In this document: in pieces, positions 24,380 to 33,265 of the stretch
Position numbering within the stretch: position 1 is the stretch's first letter
How the letters are laid out: the number at the start of each line of letters is the position of its first letter
From: Rhodothermia bacterium
GTDB taxonomy: Bacteria > Bacteroidota > Rhodothermia > Rhodothermales > JAAAOL01
Reading direction: 5' to 3'
Length of the DNA: 34,913 nt
Assembly (NCBI GenBank): GCA_030428385.1
Contig: JAUIDY010000064.1
Coordinates: forward strand, 1 to 34,913
Position numbers and translations under genes: made by a program
The notes under the pieces: model-generated
The model's input: only the letters and a program-made list of their open reading frames with translations
Databases searched by the model: none
What the model was told of the DNA's origin: nothing

Positions 24380-25591
24380 TTAAAGAAACGTGTCGGCGAT
24401 GCGTTTTTCGACTTCTTCCTGCATCCGCCGCGCGCCTTCTTCTGCAGAAATCGTCCCGCTCATTACGAGTTGATACGGTCCCCGCATGCCATCCCAAATC
24501 TGGCGCATTTGCGGGGCCGTAGGCATCGGACGACCAACCTCCACCTGGCGCAGCGAAGCCTGCAGCACCGGATTTTGCTGAACCACCTCTGCATTTCGCA
24601 CGGCATCAATCACGGGGATGGTTGCAATTTCTTCGGCCATGCGGGTTTGCATCTCAGGGCCCGTCAGGTACACGAGTAGATCGTGCACATAGGAGAGTTT
24701 TTCGTCGTTCACATTTACGTTTACAGCATATCCTTTGGCTGAGATTACCGGGGCACACCAATCGCTGCTGGCATCCATTCTCGGAATGCGGGCGAGGCCG
24801 TAATCTACGCCCGCGTCGCTGTAGCCCGCCCACGACCACGGGCCGTTGATGATAGACGCTGCCAGTTGGTCTTTAAAAAGCGTTTCGGCCACGTTATAAT
24901 CGCTCTGAGCGGGAATGAGCTGATGCTTGTCGCGCAGGTCGAGAACAAACTGAATGGCGCGGACAGTGGCTTCATTGTCGAGGGTAGGATTGCCCTGTTC
25001 ATCCATCACCCAGCCACCGGAGCACGTAAGGAAAGGAATGAAAAAGAATGGCTCGGTGTAGTTCCAGGTCAGCCCATAACGCACCTCATCACGGGCCTGC
25101 ACCTGCTTGAGAATCGTGATGAGACTGTCCATTGTTGTTGGAGGCGAAGGCATGAGCGCTTTGTTGTACACATACGTCAGGTGGTTGCCCACCTGATCAG
25201 CAACAAACCATGGCGTGCCTTCCCACTGAACGATACCATCTTCGTTAAACGAGGCCAGGAAGCTGTCGGGCAACACATCCGTAATAGGACGGATAGACTC
25301 CGTGAGGGCGAAGATCGAAACGTTGTCTGAGGGGCCAAAGACAAGCTCAGGTCCTTGTCCGCCCACCGACGCCGTGATAAAGAGGTTGCGCAACTCCTCG
25401 TTTTCCCGATACAGTATTTCGACGACACGGTCTGTGTGTGCGGCATTGTACGCGGCAATGGCGTCCTCAAAAAAAGCACGCTCCGCCCCGATTTTCTGAT
25501 GCCAGATACGAACCTTAACGCGTCCATCATCTGCCGAGCCACAGCCCGACAGAAGCAGGATTAGAAGCGCAAAGATCGAAAATGACCGCAT
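24380..25591 (-). CDS. lipoprotein sugar-binding protein of the ABC transporter (MalE-like)
   Basis: The protein has 403 residues. A type II signal peptide ends in the lipobox LLSGC, with the lipidated Cys at 17. The mature part has the extracellular solute-binding protein family 1 pattern: KVRIWHQKIGAERAFFEDAIAAYNAAH, then YVYNKALMPSPPTTMDSLITIL, the hinge region AASIINGPWSWAGY and PVISAKGYAVNVN. It would bind a maltodextrin and deliver it to the permease pair encoded directly downstream. A lipid-anchored binding protein is unusual for Gram-negative model organisms but occurs in this phylum; which membrane holds it is not certain. The gene follows the lipoprotein amylase gene by 15 bases. 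Confidence 0.9.
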   Translation of the reverse strand: MRSFSIFALLILLLSGCGSADDGRVKVRIWHQKIGAERAFFEDAIAAYNAAHTDRVVEILYRENEELRNLFITASVGGQGPELVFGPSDNVSIFALTESIRPITDVLPDSFLASFNEDGIVQWEGTPWFVADQVGNHLTYVYNKALMPSPPTTMDSLITILKQVQARDEVRYGLTWNYTEPFFFIPFLTCSGGWVMDEQGNPTLDNEATVRAIQFVLDLRDKHQLIPAQSDYNVAETLFKDQLAASIINGPWSWAGYSDAGVDYGLARIPRMDASSDWCAPVISAKGYAVNVNVNDEKLSYVHDLLVYLTGPEMQTRMAEEIATIPVIDAVRNAEVVQQNPVLQASLRQVEVGRPMPTAPQMRQIWDGMRGPYQLVMSGTISAEEGARRMQEEVEKRIADTFL

Positions 25592-25606
25592 CAGATGATA
25601 AGTCGA

Positions 25607-27502
25607 TTATTGAAGGACGAGGCCCGATAATGCCGGGACTTCAATGAGTAACGCTTCACCGTCTTGTTCCAGCTGATATCCTTTGTCCGTCGTTGAGAAT
25701 AGGACTTCCGGCATTCCAGAGGCTGAAAAGGGTACCCGTATAGTGTGCGTGTCGTCGCTACGATTTAGCACGATGACATGTGTTTCGCCTTCTAAGGAAC
25801 GGCTGTAAACCAGGGTGTTGGAGTCGTCGTCAGCTTCCAGCACCTCGAAGTCGCCGCGGCGCAAGGAGGCATGCTCCTGGCGGAGTGAGATGACATCTTT
25901 GTAAAAGGCAAACAGGTGGTGGTTAAAGGCCACCGGGTCGGCAGGGCGAGAGCGACCTAGAGGGTCTCTCGCTTCGGGATCGTACGTCAGGTCGTCCCAC
26001 ACCATCGGTTTGCGGTCATCGGGGTCGTCGGCTCCCCACATGCCCGCTTCGGTGCCATAATAAATCATGGGGGCGCCCACATACGTCATCTGGAATAGCG
26101 CAACGAGTTTCTGAATTTGCCATTCTCGCTCATTGGGAGCCCGCACGAGATAGTTGTCGGTGTTGCGCGGTGAGACGCGGCTGCCCCAGTCGTAGCCATA
26201 CCGTTCGGCGCTCTCTTCATTTTCATACGGCTGCCGGGCCTCGTTTACGATCATCGACGCCAGCCGGTCAGTGTCGTGCGAATCGATGAGATTCTGCAAG
26301 ACAAACTGCATCTCCATCGGATATTCCTCGCGGCGCTCATTAAGCAAAGAGGCAAAGGTGCTCGGCTCGCTGGTTCCGTCAATCAGGAATCCTTTTACGG
26401 GGAAGGCAAAGCCATGGTAATTCATGGTCGCGGAGAACCCACCGTCGGCAAGGAATTGCGCGGCATCATGCCAGATTTCAGTGACGGTGTAGGCGTCTGG
26501 GTTTAAGGAAAAGACATGGTCGTTCCAGTCGGCCCAGAATTGAAGGGGGACTTCATTGGCAACGTCCAAACGCCATCCATCTATTCCATCCTCTGGGTTT
26601 CCATCACCATTGGGGTCCATCCACCGCGCGGTGGCATCAAAGACATATTGCTTGGGAGCGGGGTGGAGGTCAGACCCATCAGCATTGTCTGCAAAAACAG
26701 GCAGCGTTTCTACGCCCCACCAGCCTTCGTAATTAAATTCATTAACATCCGCAGTCGCGGGGTCATCCCACGCGTTTACGATATACCAGTCGGTGTATGG
26801 AGAGTCTTGCTGATTGCGCCGAAGGTCGTCAAAGGCGAAAAAGTCACGCCCGGTGTGGTTAAAAACCCCATCAATGATCACGCGGATGTTGCGCGAATGG
26901 GCTTCTTCAAGTAGCGTCAAGAACAAGCGATCGGCTTGGGTCCATTGCCATGTGGATGGATCACTGGTTTCGGTAGCCATCAGGGCAAAATCACCGGCCG
27001 GATCGGGTCCGAAGTGCGGGTCAACGTGATGAAAGGTGTTGCCGTCGTATTTATGCAACGACCGGGCGTAAAACACCGGGTTAAAATAGATCGTGTTGAT
27101 GCCCAGGTCGCGCATATAATCTAACTTGTCGACCACTCCCTGCAGGTCGCCCCCATAACGCCGGTCGAACACCCCGTCCTCGTAAAAGTCGTCGCCACGA
27201 GCCTCTTCCCAGGGTGCCCGGGCATACCAATCGCTGGTCCAGGGCGTGATTTCCCAACTCTCTGGAACGCGGTCGATGGGGGTTTCGAGGGATTCACGAG
27301 TTGGATCGTTGGACAGGTCGCCGTTGCGGAAGCGCTCGGGGAAAATCTGATAAAATACCGCATCGTTGGCCCAGTCAGGGATGCGGTTTGCCGACGCCGC
27401 CTCTGCCGATGTTATCGATTCTGAAGCAGCAGGTTCGGGCGATGGCGTTTCGCAGCCGATGGAAAACAGCAGTCCGAAAAGGAGGAAAAGGGTCAAGCGC
27501 AT
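25607..27502 (-). CDS. GH13 alpha-amylase family lipoprotein (neopullulanase/cyclomaltodextrinase-like)
   Basis: The protein has 631 residues. A lipobox (FSIGC, Cys 17) predicts lipid anchoring. The GH13 barrel begins near residue 44 (WANDAVFYQIFPERFRNGD, typical of neopullulanase and cyclomaltodextrinase types). The catalytic residues are all present: nucleophile D313 in DGWRLDVANEV, acid/base E342 in TEIWH and transition-state D410 in LIDSHDTDR; region I is GVFNHTGRDF (212-221). A C-terminal beta domain closes the protein (from about 555). No separate N-terminal cyclodextrinase domain is seen. It probably cleaves maltodextrins outside the cytoplasm, close to the binding protein encoded next. 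Confidence 0.92.
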   Translation of the reverse strand: MRLTLFLLFGLLFSIGCETPSPEPAASESITSAEAASANRIPDWANDAVFYQIFPERFRNGDLSNDPTRESLETPIDRVPESWEITPWTSDWYARAPWEEARGDDFYEDGVFDRRYGGDLQGVVDKLDYMRDLGINTIYFNPVFYARSLHKYDGNTFHHVDPHFGPDPAGDFALMATETSDPSTWQWTQADRLFLTLLEEAHSRNIRVIIDGVFNHTGRDFFAFDDLRRNQQDSPYTDWYIVNAWDDPATADVNEFNYEGWWGVETLPVFADNADGSDLHPAPKQYVFDATARWMDPNGDGNPEDGIDGWRLDVANEVPLQFWADWNDHVFSLNPDAYTVTEIWHDAAQFLADGGFSATMNYHGFAFPVKGFLIDGTSEPSTFASLLNERREEYPMEMQFVLQNLIDSHDTDRLASMIVNEARQPYENEESAERYGYDWGSRVSPRNTDNYLVRAPNEREWQIQKLVALFQMTYVGAPMIYYGTEAGMWGADDPDDRKPMVWDDLTYDPEARDPLGRSRPADPVAFNHHLFAFYKDVISLRQEHASLRRGDFEVLEADDDSNTLVYSRSLEGETHVIVLNRSDDTHTIRVPFSASGMPEVLFSTTDKGYQLEQDGEALLIEVPALSGLVLQ

Positions 27503-27510
27503 AAATTGAG

Positions 27511-30402
27511 CTATTTGATTAACAGCATCTGTTGGGTGAACACCTGACCGCCCGCCTCCAACCGATAAAGGTACATGCCGCTGGGCAGTCCGGTGCCATC
27601 AAACGAAACCGTGTGGGAGCCTGCGAAGCGGGTGCCCTCTACCAGCGTGATAATCTCACGACCGAGTGCGTCAAACACGGTGAGTTTTACTGGACTGGTC
27701 ACGGGTAGCGTAAAACGGATGGTCGTCTGGGGATTAAACGGGTTGGGGTAGTTGGACGCAAGTTCGTAGGCAAGCGGCACGTCCACCGTGTCTTCCGTGT
27801 CCACCGTGATCAGGTCTTCTTCGGGAGCGGGTAACTCCTGAGTCGTATAAACCCGAAACTCGCCGGGGAGAAGCGAGACCGCATCGTCCTGGGCACTGTC
27901 GCGGACTTCGCGGGAGAAAAACTCGTACCAGAGGCCCTCACTCTGGAAGTCGAAGCTAATAAATTCGCTTGGGGTCACCCCGAAGTTGCCGATGATAAGG
28001 ACGTTCATCGTCGGGTGCGTCAGGCGGATTTGCTTGATGGTACCGCCCGTGTTCAAATCTACTTCGGTGTTGGTGTCATGGAACACCTCGTAGTCCATGC
28101 GCAGGTTGATAAGCGCAGACCAGGTTTTGTACAGCTTTTCGCGGAGCGGATCGTCACGGTAATCCCAGCGAATGGCCTTGCTGCCTGTGCGTCCGGGTGC
28201 AAAGCTGGGACAGTCGCCATTGGAGCCATCACCGGGCTTAAGGCATTGCTCACCGTTGTTGCCAAACCCGTAGCCCAACTCGCCAAACTGCCACATCATT
28301 TTGGGCCCGGGAATGGTGAAGAAAAACGCTCCGGCCAACTTCTGCCGGTCCAGGGCCACGCCAAGTTGACGAATGTTGTAAGTGCCGAAGTTGGCGTCGA
28401 GGTTCGGGTTGCAGGCGCTACCGCCGCTCGGAGAACGTTCGCAGGCTCCAAACGTGAGGTTTTTGTACATGAGCCACTGTTCGTCGTGGCTTTCCATGAG
28501 CGAGATCAGGTTGGGCACTGGGAAATTGCGTCCGCCCGGGCCAAAGTAAACACCATTCAAGTTGCTGCTATAGCCCATCGTGGCCTCATTATAAGCACGG
28601 TTGAGGTTGTCCCAAAGCAGCATCCCCGATCGTCCTTCGTCCCTTCGGTAGGTCGCTAGTTCGCTTTCTTCCTGGAAGCCACCAAAGTGCTCAAAGCTGA
28701 TGTAGGCGTCCTCGTCCACGGCCCAAATGGCATCAGCCATACGGGTCAACAATTCCACCCGCGAGGCGTCGTAGCTACTCCATAGACCCACATTGCCACC
28801 CGAGTTGGTCTGGGTGAAGCCTTTCGATAGGTCGAAGCGGTAGCCATCAATTTTGAATTCCTCGATCCAGTACCGATTCACCCGATCGAGCCAGTACTGG
28901 TTATACGGGTTCTCGTGATTCAAGTCGAAGAAGACATTGAACGGGTGCAGCGCCGGGACATTGATGAAGGGGTTGTTGCTGTTCAGACCAAACAGCTCGA
29001 GCAGCGGGTTGGGCAGATCCACGTGGTTGTAGACCACATCCATTATCACAGCGATGCCGCGTTGGTGGGCTTCATCCACGAAGCGGCGCAGGTCATTTGC
29101 TGTTCCGTAGTACTTGTCGGGCGCGAAGTAAAAGGTGGGCTGGTAGCCCCAGTTCAGGTTGCCGCCAAACTCAGAAATCGGCATGAGTTCGATGGCATTT
29201 ACGCCCAGCCGATCGATGTAGTCGAGGGTATCGACAAGGGTGTTGTAGTCATGCGCGCCCAGGAAATCGCGCAGTAACATCTCGTAAATTACAAGTTCGC
29301 TGGCAGGGGGGCGCTCGAACTCGGTGATGACCCAAGGGTAAGCATCCTGGCCGGGCTGCAGCACGGAAACAATACCCTGGGTTTGACCTGTCGGATAAGG
29401 CTTGAGGTTGGGATAGGTGGTTTCGGGAATAAAAGGATCGTTGTTGGGGTCAAGGATTTTGGTCGAGAAAAAGTCGGCGATCCGTTGCTCCCCCTCAATG
29501 AGATACTGGTAGCCGTATTCTTGCGTGGCGTTCAGGCCGTCGATGGTGAGCCACCAGCGAACGCTGTCTTCGCCTGCCGTGGCGTCGCGCTTCATCAAGT
29601 ACGCGTCGTCGATCTCCCAGTTGTTGAAGTCGCCGATCACATGGACAAAACTGGTGCCCGGCGCAAACAGCGAAAGCGTGGCCATCGTCGGGTCGTTGTC
29701 CCAATACGTGACGCCGTCTTCCACGCCCGCCGGGCGCGGGGCGTCTTCCACGGTGGGCGGAATCACGCCCACCTGTTCACTTATAGTTGTGCCGCCAGCG
29801 TCCGTGGCCGTGATCTTAAACTGGGAGCCTGCGGGTACCGGGGCTGCCAGGACGGCCCGGAAGATGCCGGTGGTGGCATCGTAAAGCGAAAGCCCGTCTT
29901 GCGCCTCGCCGTTGATCTCAAAGGAAAGTGTGGTGATGGCTTGCGTCCCAAACAGCCCTGCTGAGACGGCATACACCTCGCCGTCTTCGTTCGTCTCGCG
30001 GGCCAGTTGAAACAGCATCGGATTGGTGACGGTGATGACGCTGTTGTTGAGCGTGCCGGTGACCACGTCATTCAAGGGGTCACTGAGCCAGTTGCTGCCA
30101 CAGCCCGAGCCAGAAGGGGTGTAGTGGAGGTGCACCTTGTACTCATATGATTGCCCTATTTGAAGCGACGTTGTATACGTCCACTGATTCAGGGCATCAT
30201 CAAATGCCATCAATGAGGCTGCGTTCGAAGAGATACAGCCGTTAGAATTGGGGCCCCAGTTGTTGAATTGTCCGGGCAGAAAGGCACGGATAATGTCCTG
30301 GCTGGGTGACTCGATGTATCGGAAGGTGACATTCAGCGGTTGCGCATTCGCCGAAAACGAATACAACAGCACAACAAACAGAAGACAATGTCGGGGGAGC
30401 AT
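27511..30402 (-). CDS. T9SS-exported GH13 amylase with two N-terminal starch/glycogen-binding-type modules
   Basis: The protein has 963 residues with a signal peptide ending near ANA (20). Module 1 (about 22-130) and module 2 (about 232-330) both carry the early-set/CBM48-type pattern (FLPGQFNNW, VIGDFNNWEI). The GH13 barrel follows from about 370 (VIYEMLLRDF), with nucleophile D524 (GYRFDLS), acid/base E571 (ISFEHFGG) and D640 (LMESHDEQW); region I is DVVYNH (455-460). The last about 80 residues form a T9SS type A sorting domain (NYPNPFNPQTTIRF...GMYLYRLEAGGQV...LLIK). The layout resembles branching-enzyme-like and secreted amylase members of GH13, so exact specificity is open. It should act at the cell surface. 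It is eight bases upstream of the lipoprotein amylase gene. Confidence 0.93.
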   Translation of the reverse strand: MLPRHCLLFVVLLYSFSANAQPLNVTFRYIESPSQDIIRAFLPGQFNNWGPNSNGCISSNAASLMAFDDALNQWTYTTSLQIGQSYEYKVHLHYTPSGSGCGSNWLSDPLNDVVTGTLNNSVITVTNPMLFQLARETNEDGEVYAVSAGLFGTQAITTLSFEINGEAQDGLSLYDATTGIFRAVLAAPVPAGSQFKITATDAGGTTISEQVGVIPPTVEDAPRPAGVEDGVTYWDNDPTMATLSLFAPGTSFVHVIGDFNNWEIDDAYLMKRDATAGEDSVRWWLTIDGLNATQEYGYQYLIEGEQRIADFFSTKILDPNNDPFIPETTYPNLKPYPTGQTQGIVSVLQPGQDAYPWVITEFERPPASELVIYEMLLRDFLGAHDYNTLVDTLDYIDRLGVNAIELMPISEFGGNLNWGYQPTFYFAPDKYYGTANDLRRFVDEAHQRGIAVIMDVVYNHVDLPNPLLELFGLNSNNPFINVPALHPFNVFFDLNHENPYNQYWLDRVNRYWIEEFKIDGYRFDLSKGFTQTNSGGNVGLWSSYDASRVELLTRMADAIWAVDEDAYISFEHFGGFQEESELATYRRDEGRSGMLLWDNLNRAYNEATMGYSSNLNGVYFGPGGRNFPVPNLISLMESHDEQWLMYKNLTFGACERSPSGGSACNPNLDANFGTYNIRQLGVALDRQKLAGAFFFTIPGPKMMWQFGELGYGFGNNGEQCLKPGDGSNGDCPSFAPGRTGSKAIRWDYRDDPLREKLYKTWSALINLRMDYEVFHDTNTEVDLNTGGTIKQIRLTHPTMNVLIIGNFGVTPSEFISFDFQSEGLWYEFFSREVRDSAQDDAVSLLPGEFRVYTTQELPAPEEDLITVDTEDTVDVPLAYELASNYPNPFNPQTTIRFTLPVTSPVKLTVFDALGREIITLVEGTRFAGSHTVSFDGTGLPSGMYLYRLEAGGQVFTQQMLLIK

Positions 30403-30423
30403 ATCGATAGGAGAACTACATTC

Positions 30424-30480
30424 AAAAAACAGGATCCCCCACCGGAGCCCGACTTCGTGCGGACTCCGGTGAGGTCCCTG
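30424..30480 (-). terminator. terminator-like hairpin between the binding-protein and amylase genes
   Basis: On the minus strand, CAGGGACCTCACCGGAG pairs with CTCCGGTGGGGGATCCTG with one mismatch and one bulge, and is followed by TTTTTT. It lies inside the long same-strand gene series, just after the starch-binding-like gene. It could therefore lower expression of the downstream amylase and transporter genes relative to the upstream surface-protein genes. Confidence 0.8.
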
Positions 30481-30494
30481 TCTCGTGTGGCATT

Positions 30495-32156
30495 TTACTT
30501 GAGCAACGTCATCGATTTAGTGATGACATGGCCACCTGCTTCAAGTTGATACAGGTAGATGCCCGAGGCGAGGTTCGTTGCGTCGAACGTCACGCGGTAG
30601 GTGTTGGCGCTTTGAACACCGTCCACCAACGTTGCCACCGAGCGTCCGAGCAAGTCGAATACTTGCACGCGGACATGCTGCGTGGCGTCGAGGCGGTATT
30701 CAAATGTCGTGCTGGGGTTGAATGGGTTCGGGTAATTCGCCCCCAGTGCGATCTGGCTTGGCAACTCGCCGCCCACGGGTTCGACGCGGGTATTAACACC
30801 GTCAGCTTCACCACCATTTCTGACCACCATGGCCGTTGGTGGGTTGGCGTCGTTGTCGATCAGGATGTAGGGATCGTAATCGCCAGGCGTTTGCTGCCCC
30901 GGACCCCGGTCATCGGTATAACGACCATCGGCAAGAAGGGTGGCTCCGAAGACGATGTGGACCCGTTCCCCGTCTGCCAGCGGCAGGCGGTGATCCGCAC
31001 CAAAGCCTCCCTCGTTATCAAAACCGTTGATGCCCAGTTTACCTGTTGGTTGAATGGGCGCGCCCGGTTCGAAGCTCAGGGTAATGGTGTAGACCGAGTC
31101 TCCGGCCACTTCATCATCGCCTGAACCATCGTCCAACAGTTGGCGCGTGGTCAATCCCGCGAGTTCTTCGCCCCATCCAGCCCAGTCAGACGCTTCGTCT
31201 ACCGTCGAGAAACCGGCCACCTCGCCATTGACGAACAACCCGTTGATTTCGGTTTGTGCATCCACGCCGGATTGTGTGTCGACGGGAAGTTCCGAACTGT
31301 CAGCCAGGTGATAAAAGGCAGGGCGCAGGTCAACTTCAAAGATCACCGTTGCGGGTTCCGTTAGAATTTGGTCTGCTGTGACACGATTGTAGAAGTACGG
31401 ACCAGCAACAACATCCAGGTCACCATCGCCATCTGCATCGGTGGCATCTGCCACTTCGATGGGGCGGTTGTCTCCGCCTTCCCAACCATCGGGGGCCGCA
31501 TCGGTGGGTTCACCGATCACAAATTTAAACAGGACCTGTGGATCCACAAAGTCCTCGACCTGGAGGACCTTGGTATAGATTGTTGGATTGATAAAGTCCT
31601 GAGATAAGGTGTCTGCGGTTGTATTCCAGCCATTCATGTTGCCAGCAACCACAACGATATCTTCAGCAGGATCGAAGATGCCTTGCAAGGTTGCGACTTG
31701 CATGTCAACCTGGAATTCAATTTCAAGGTTTGCTGCTTCTACGTTACATAAATCCGAAAACTCCTTGTTAAACTGGGCCACGTCGATGGTCTGTTCAGCA
31801 TCGGCTGTCACCGTGTAGGCACGGTTCGGGTCGTTTTCCCAGCCCAAGATGCCATCAGCAGAAGGATCAGCCGTCGTTCCGACGAAGAATTTGTAGGAGA
31901 CCTCCGTGGCTTCAGGGATTTCGATAGTGACGGCATACGTGCCATCGCCATCTTCGTCCGACATCGCTTGTCCCGCTCCCCAATCATCGAAAGACCCTTT
32001 TACGTAAGGAGTTTCGCTCTCGGGGAGGAAGGAACACGCTTCTTGGGGCGCGGTGAGGTCAACCTGAAAGGTGACCTGTGGTGTCTGTGCAAGGGCAGGC
32101 ACCGCGCTGAGTAGCATCACCGCAAGGGTCATGCATATTCTGGTAGCGCATTTCAT
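30495..32156 (-). CDS. secreted multi-module starch-binding-like protein with T9SS tail
   Basis: The protein has 553 residues with a signal peptide ending near ALA (23). Three beta-sandwich modules begin with similar strands: VTFQVDLTAPQ (about 28), EIEFQVDMQVATLQG (about 145) and VIFEVDLRPAFYH (about 267). Modules 1 and 2 show KGSFDDWG and AGNMNGWN, the starch-binding CBM20/CBM48-like F/M-N-x-W pattern. No catalytic domain is visible. The C-terminus is a T9SS type A sorting domain (NYPNPFNPSTTFEY...GIYLYQLEAGGHV...LLK). By order and architecture it is likely a surface starch-capture protein, a functional analogue of SusE/SusF. A good GAGAGG site precedes the ATG. Confidence 0.85.
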   Translation of the reverse strand: MKCATRICMTLAVMLLSAVPALAQTPQVTFQVDLTAPQEACSFLPESETPYVKGSFDDWGAGQAMSDEDGDGTYAVTIEIPEATEVSYKFFVGTTADPSADGILGWENDPNRAYTVTADAEQTIDVAQFNKEFSDLCNVEAANLEIEFQVDMQVATLQGIFDPAEDIVVVAGNMNGWNTTADTLSQDFINPTIYTKVLQVEDFVDPQVLFKFVIGEPTDAAPDGWEGGDNRPIEVADATDADGDGDLDVVAGPYFYNRVTADQILTEPATVIFEVDLRPAFYHLADSSELPVDTQSGVDAQTEINGLFVNGEVAGFSTVDEASDWAGWGEELAGLTTRQLLDDGSGDDEVAGDSVYTITLSFEPGAPIQPTGKLGINGFDNEGGFGADHRLPLADGERVHIVFGATLLADGRYTDDRGPGQQTPGDYDPYILIDNDANPPTAMVVRNGGEADGVNTRVEPVGGELPSQIALGANYPNPFNPSTTFEYRLDATQHVRVQVFDLLGRSVATLVDGVQSANTYRVTFDATNLASGIYLYQLEAGGHVITKSMTLLK

Positions 32157-32237
32157 GGTTTTCTACCTCTCTTGTTAGGTGGTGGAAGTTGCGAGGGTTT
32201 AGGAGTCAGGGTGGACTTTCTATATGTACGTGGGGGA

Positions 32238-33245
32238 CTAAAACGTCACGCCCAACGTGAACATCTGTTGATTGCCAAAGGGCTCGTATTCTTGCAGCAC
32301 AAAGTCGAAGGAGCCGCCCAGGCGGTTGTTGAATCGATAGGCAAGACCCGCGCCGAGGGACCAGCCACTGTCGTCGCTTTCAGCAGCAAAAGCCTGACGG
32401 AAGCCGCCGCGGACGAAGAAGATCTCCCGGAAGCTATATTCAGCCCCGAAATTGGCGTTCTGTGCATTGTCTGCCGGAGCCAGCCCGTCGACGCTGACCG
32501 AAAGCCGTTGGTCAGCCGTAGAAAAAGCGTCTATGGAGATTCCCACGCGGAAGATGAGCGGGAGGGACCATTCATCGGTTTCAAGGGCGCCCGCGTTACG
32601 GGGATTGTTTCCTTCGCGATTGGGGTCGATATCGATGGCTTGCCGTAGGTCTTGGCCATTCAGACTTATGCTGCTGCCAAAATTGCTCATCGATGCGCCG
32701 ATGCGCAGATTGCGGTAGCTGGTGAGGTATGTCACGCCCAGGTCCATCGCGGCCCCGGTGCCAGACTCATTCCAGATTTTCTGACGGATCAGCTTAAGGG
32801 TTCCGCCTACCGAAAAACGGTCAGTAAGGGCACGGGCGTACGAAACGCCCACGGCCAGGTCGAGTGCGCTCCACAACTCTCCGGTACCCTCGGGCAAGTC
32901 GATGGTGGTCACTTCGTTATCTCCGTAATCCAGCGCGGTCACACTAAGGCCGAGGTGACCTCCATTCGTAGTCAGCACAAAGCCGAGGTACTGCAATCGG
33001 GAGTCCACGAGCCAATCGGCGTGTGAAAACTCGACGCCGTGGGTTGACATCGACGTGATCCCAGCGGGGTTCCAGTACAGTGCACTCGGCCCCTGGGCCG
33101 AGGCTACCTGGGCACTTCCCATGGCCGCGGCTCGGGCACCCTGAGCGATACCGAGAAACGGGGCCGCCGTGGTCCCCACTTTATCTTGGGCTGCCACAGG
33201 AATGACGAGGAGCAGCGTCAGGGCAAGCAGAAGTAGCTTTTTCAT
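32238..33245 (-). CDS. PorV/PorQ-family outer-membrane beta-barrel protein
   Basis: The protein has 335 residues with a signal peptide ending near VAAQ (20). The segment FLGIAQGARAAAMGSAQVASAQGPSALYWNPAGI (about 30-63) is the diagnostic start of the PorV/PorQ (UPF0164/FadL-like) barrel family, and the C-terminus ends in GVTF, an outer-membrane barrel-type terminal Phe. Members work with T9SS, for example PorV as a shuttle for sorting-domain cargo. Here it may assist export or attachment of the neighbouring sorting-domain proteins. It starts 20 bases after the stop of the large upstream gene, so it is probably in the same operon. Confidence 0.88.
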   Translation of the reverse strand: MKKLLLLALTLLLVIPVAAQDKVGTTAAPFLGIAQGARAAAMGSAQVASAQGPSALYWNPAGITSMSTHGVEFSHADWLVDSRLQYLGFVLTTNGGHLGLSVTALDYGDNEVTTIDLPEGTGELWSALDLAVGVSYARALTDRFSVGGTLKLIRQKIWNESGTGAAMDLGVTYLTSYRNLRIGASMSNFGSSISLNGQDLRQAIDIDPNREGNNPRNAGALETDEWSLPLIFRVGISIDAFSTADQRLSVSVDGLAPADNAQNANFGAEYSFREIFFVRGGFRQAFAAESDDSGWSLGAGLAYRFNNRLGGSFDFVLQEYEPFGNQQMFTLGVTF

Positions 33246-33265
33246 GGCTCGTTCGTTCCGTTGGC

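Noticed and set aside
28015-28659. Long open frame antisense to the GH13 amylase gene
   Set aside because: It is a shadow frame of a strongly supported gene with catalytic motifs; no domain is visible in it.
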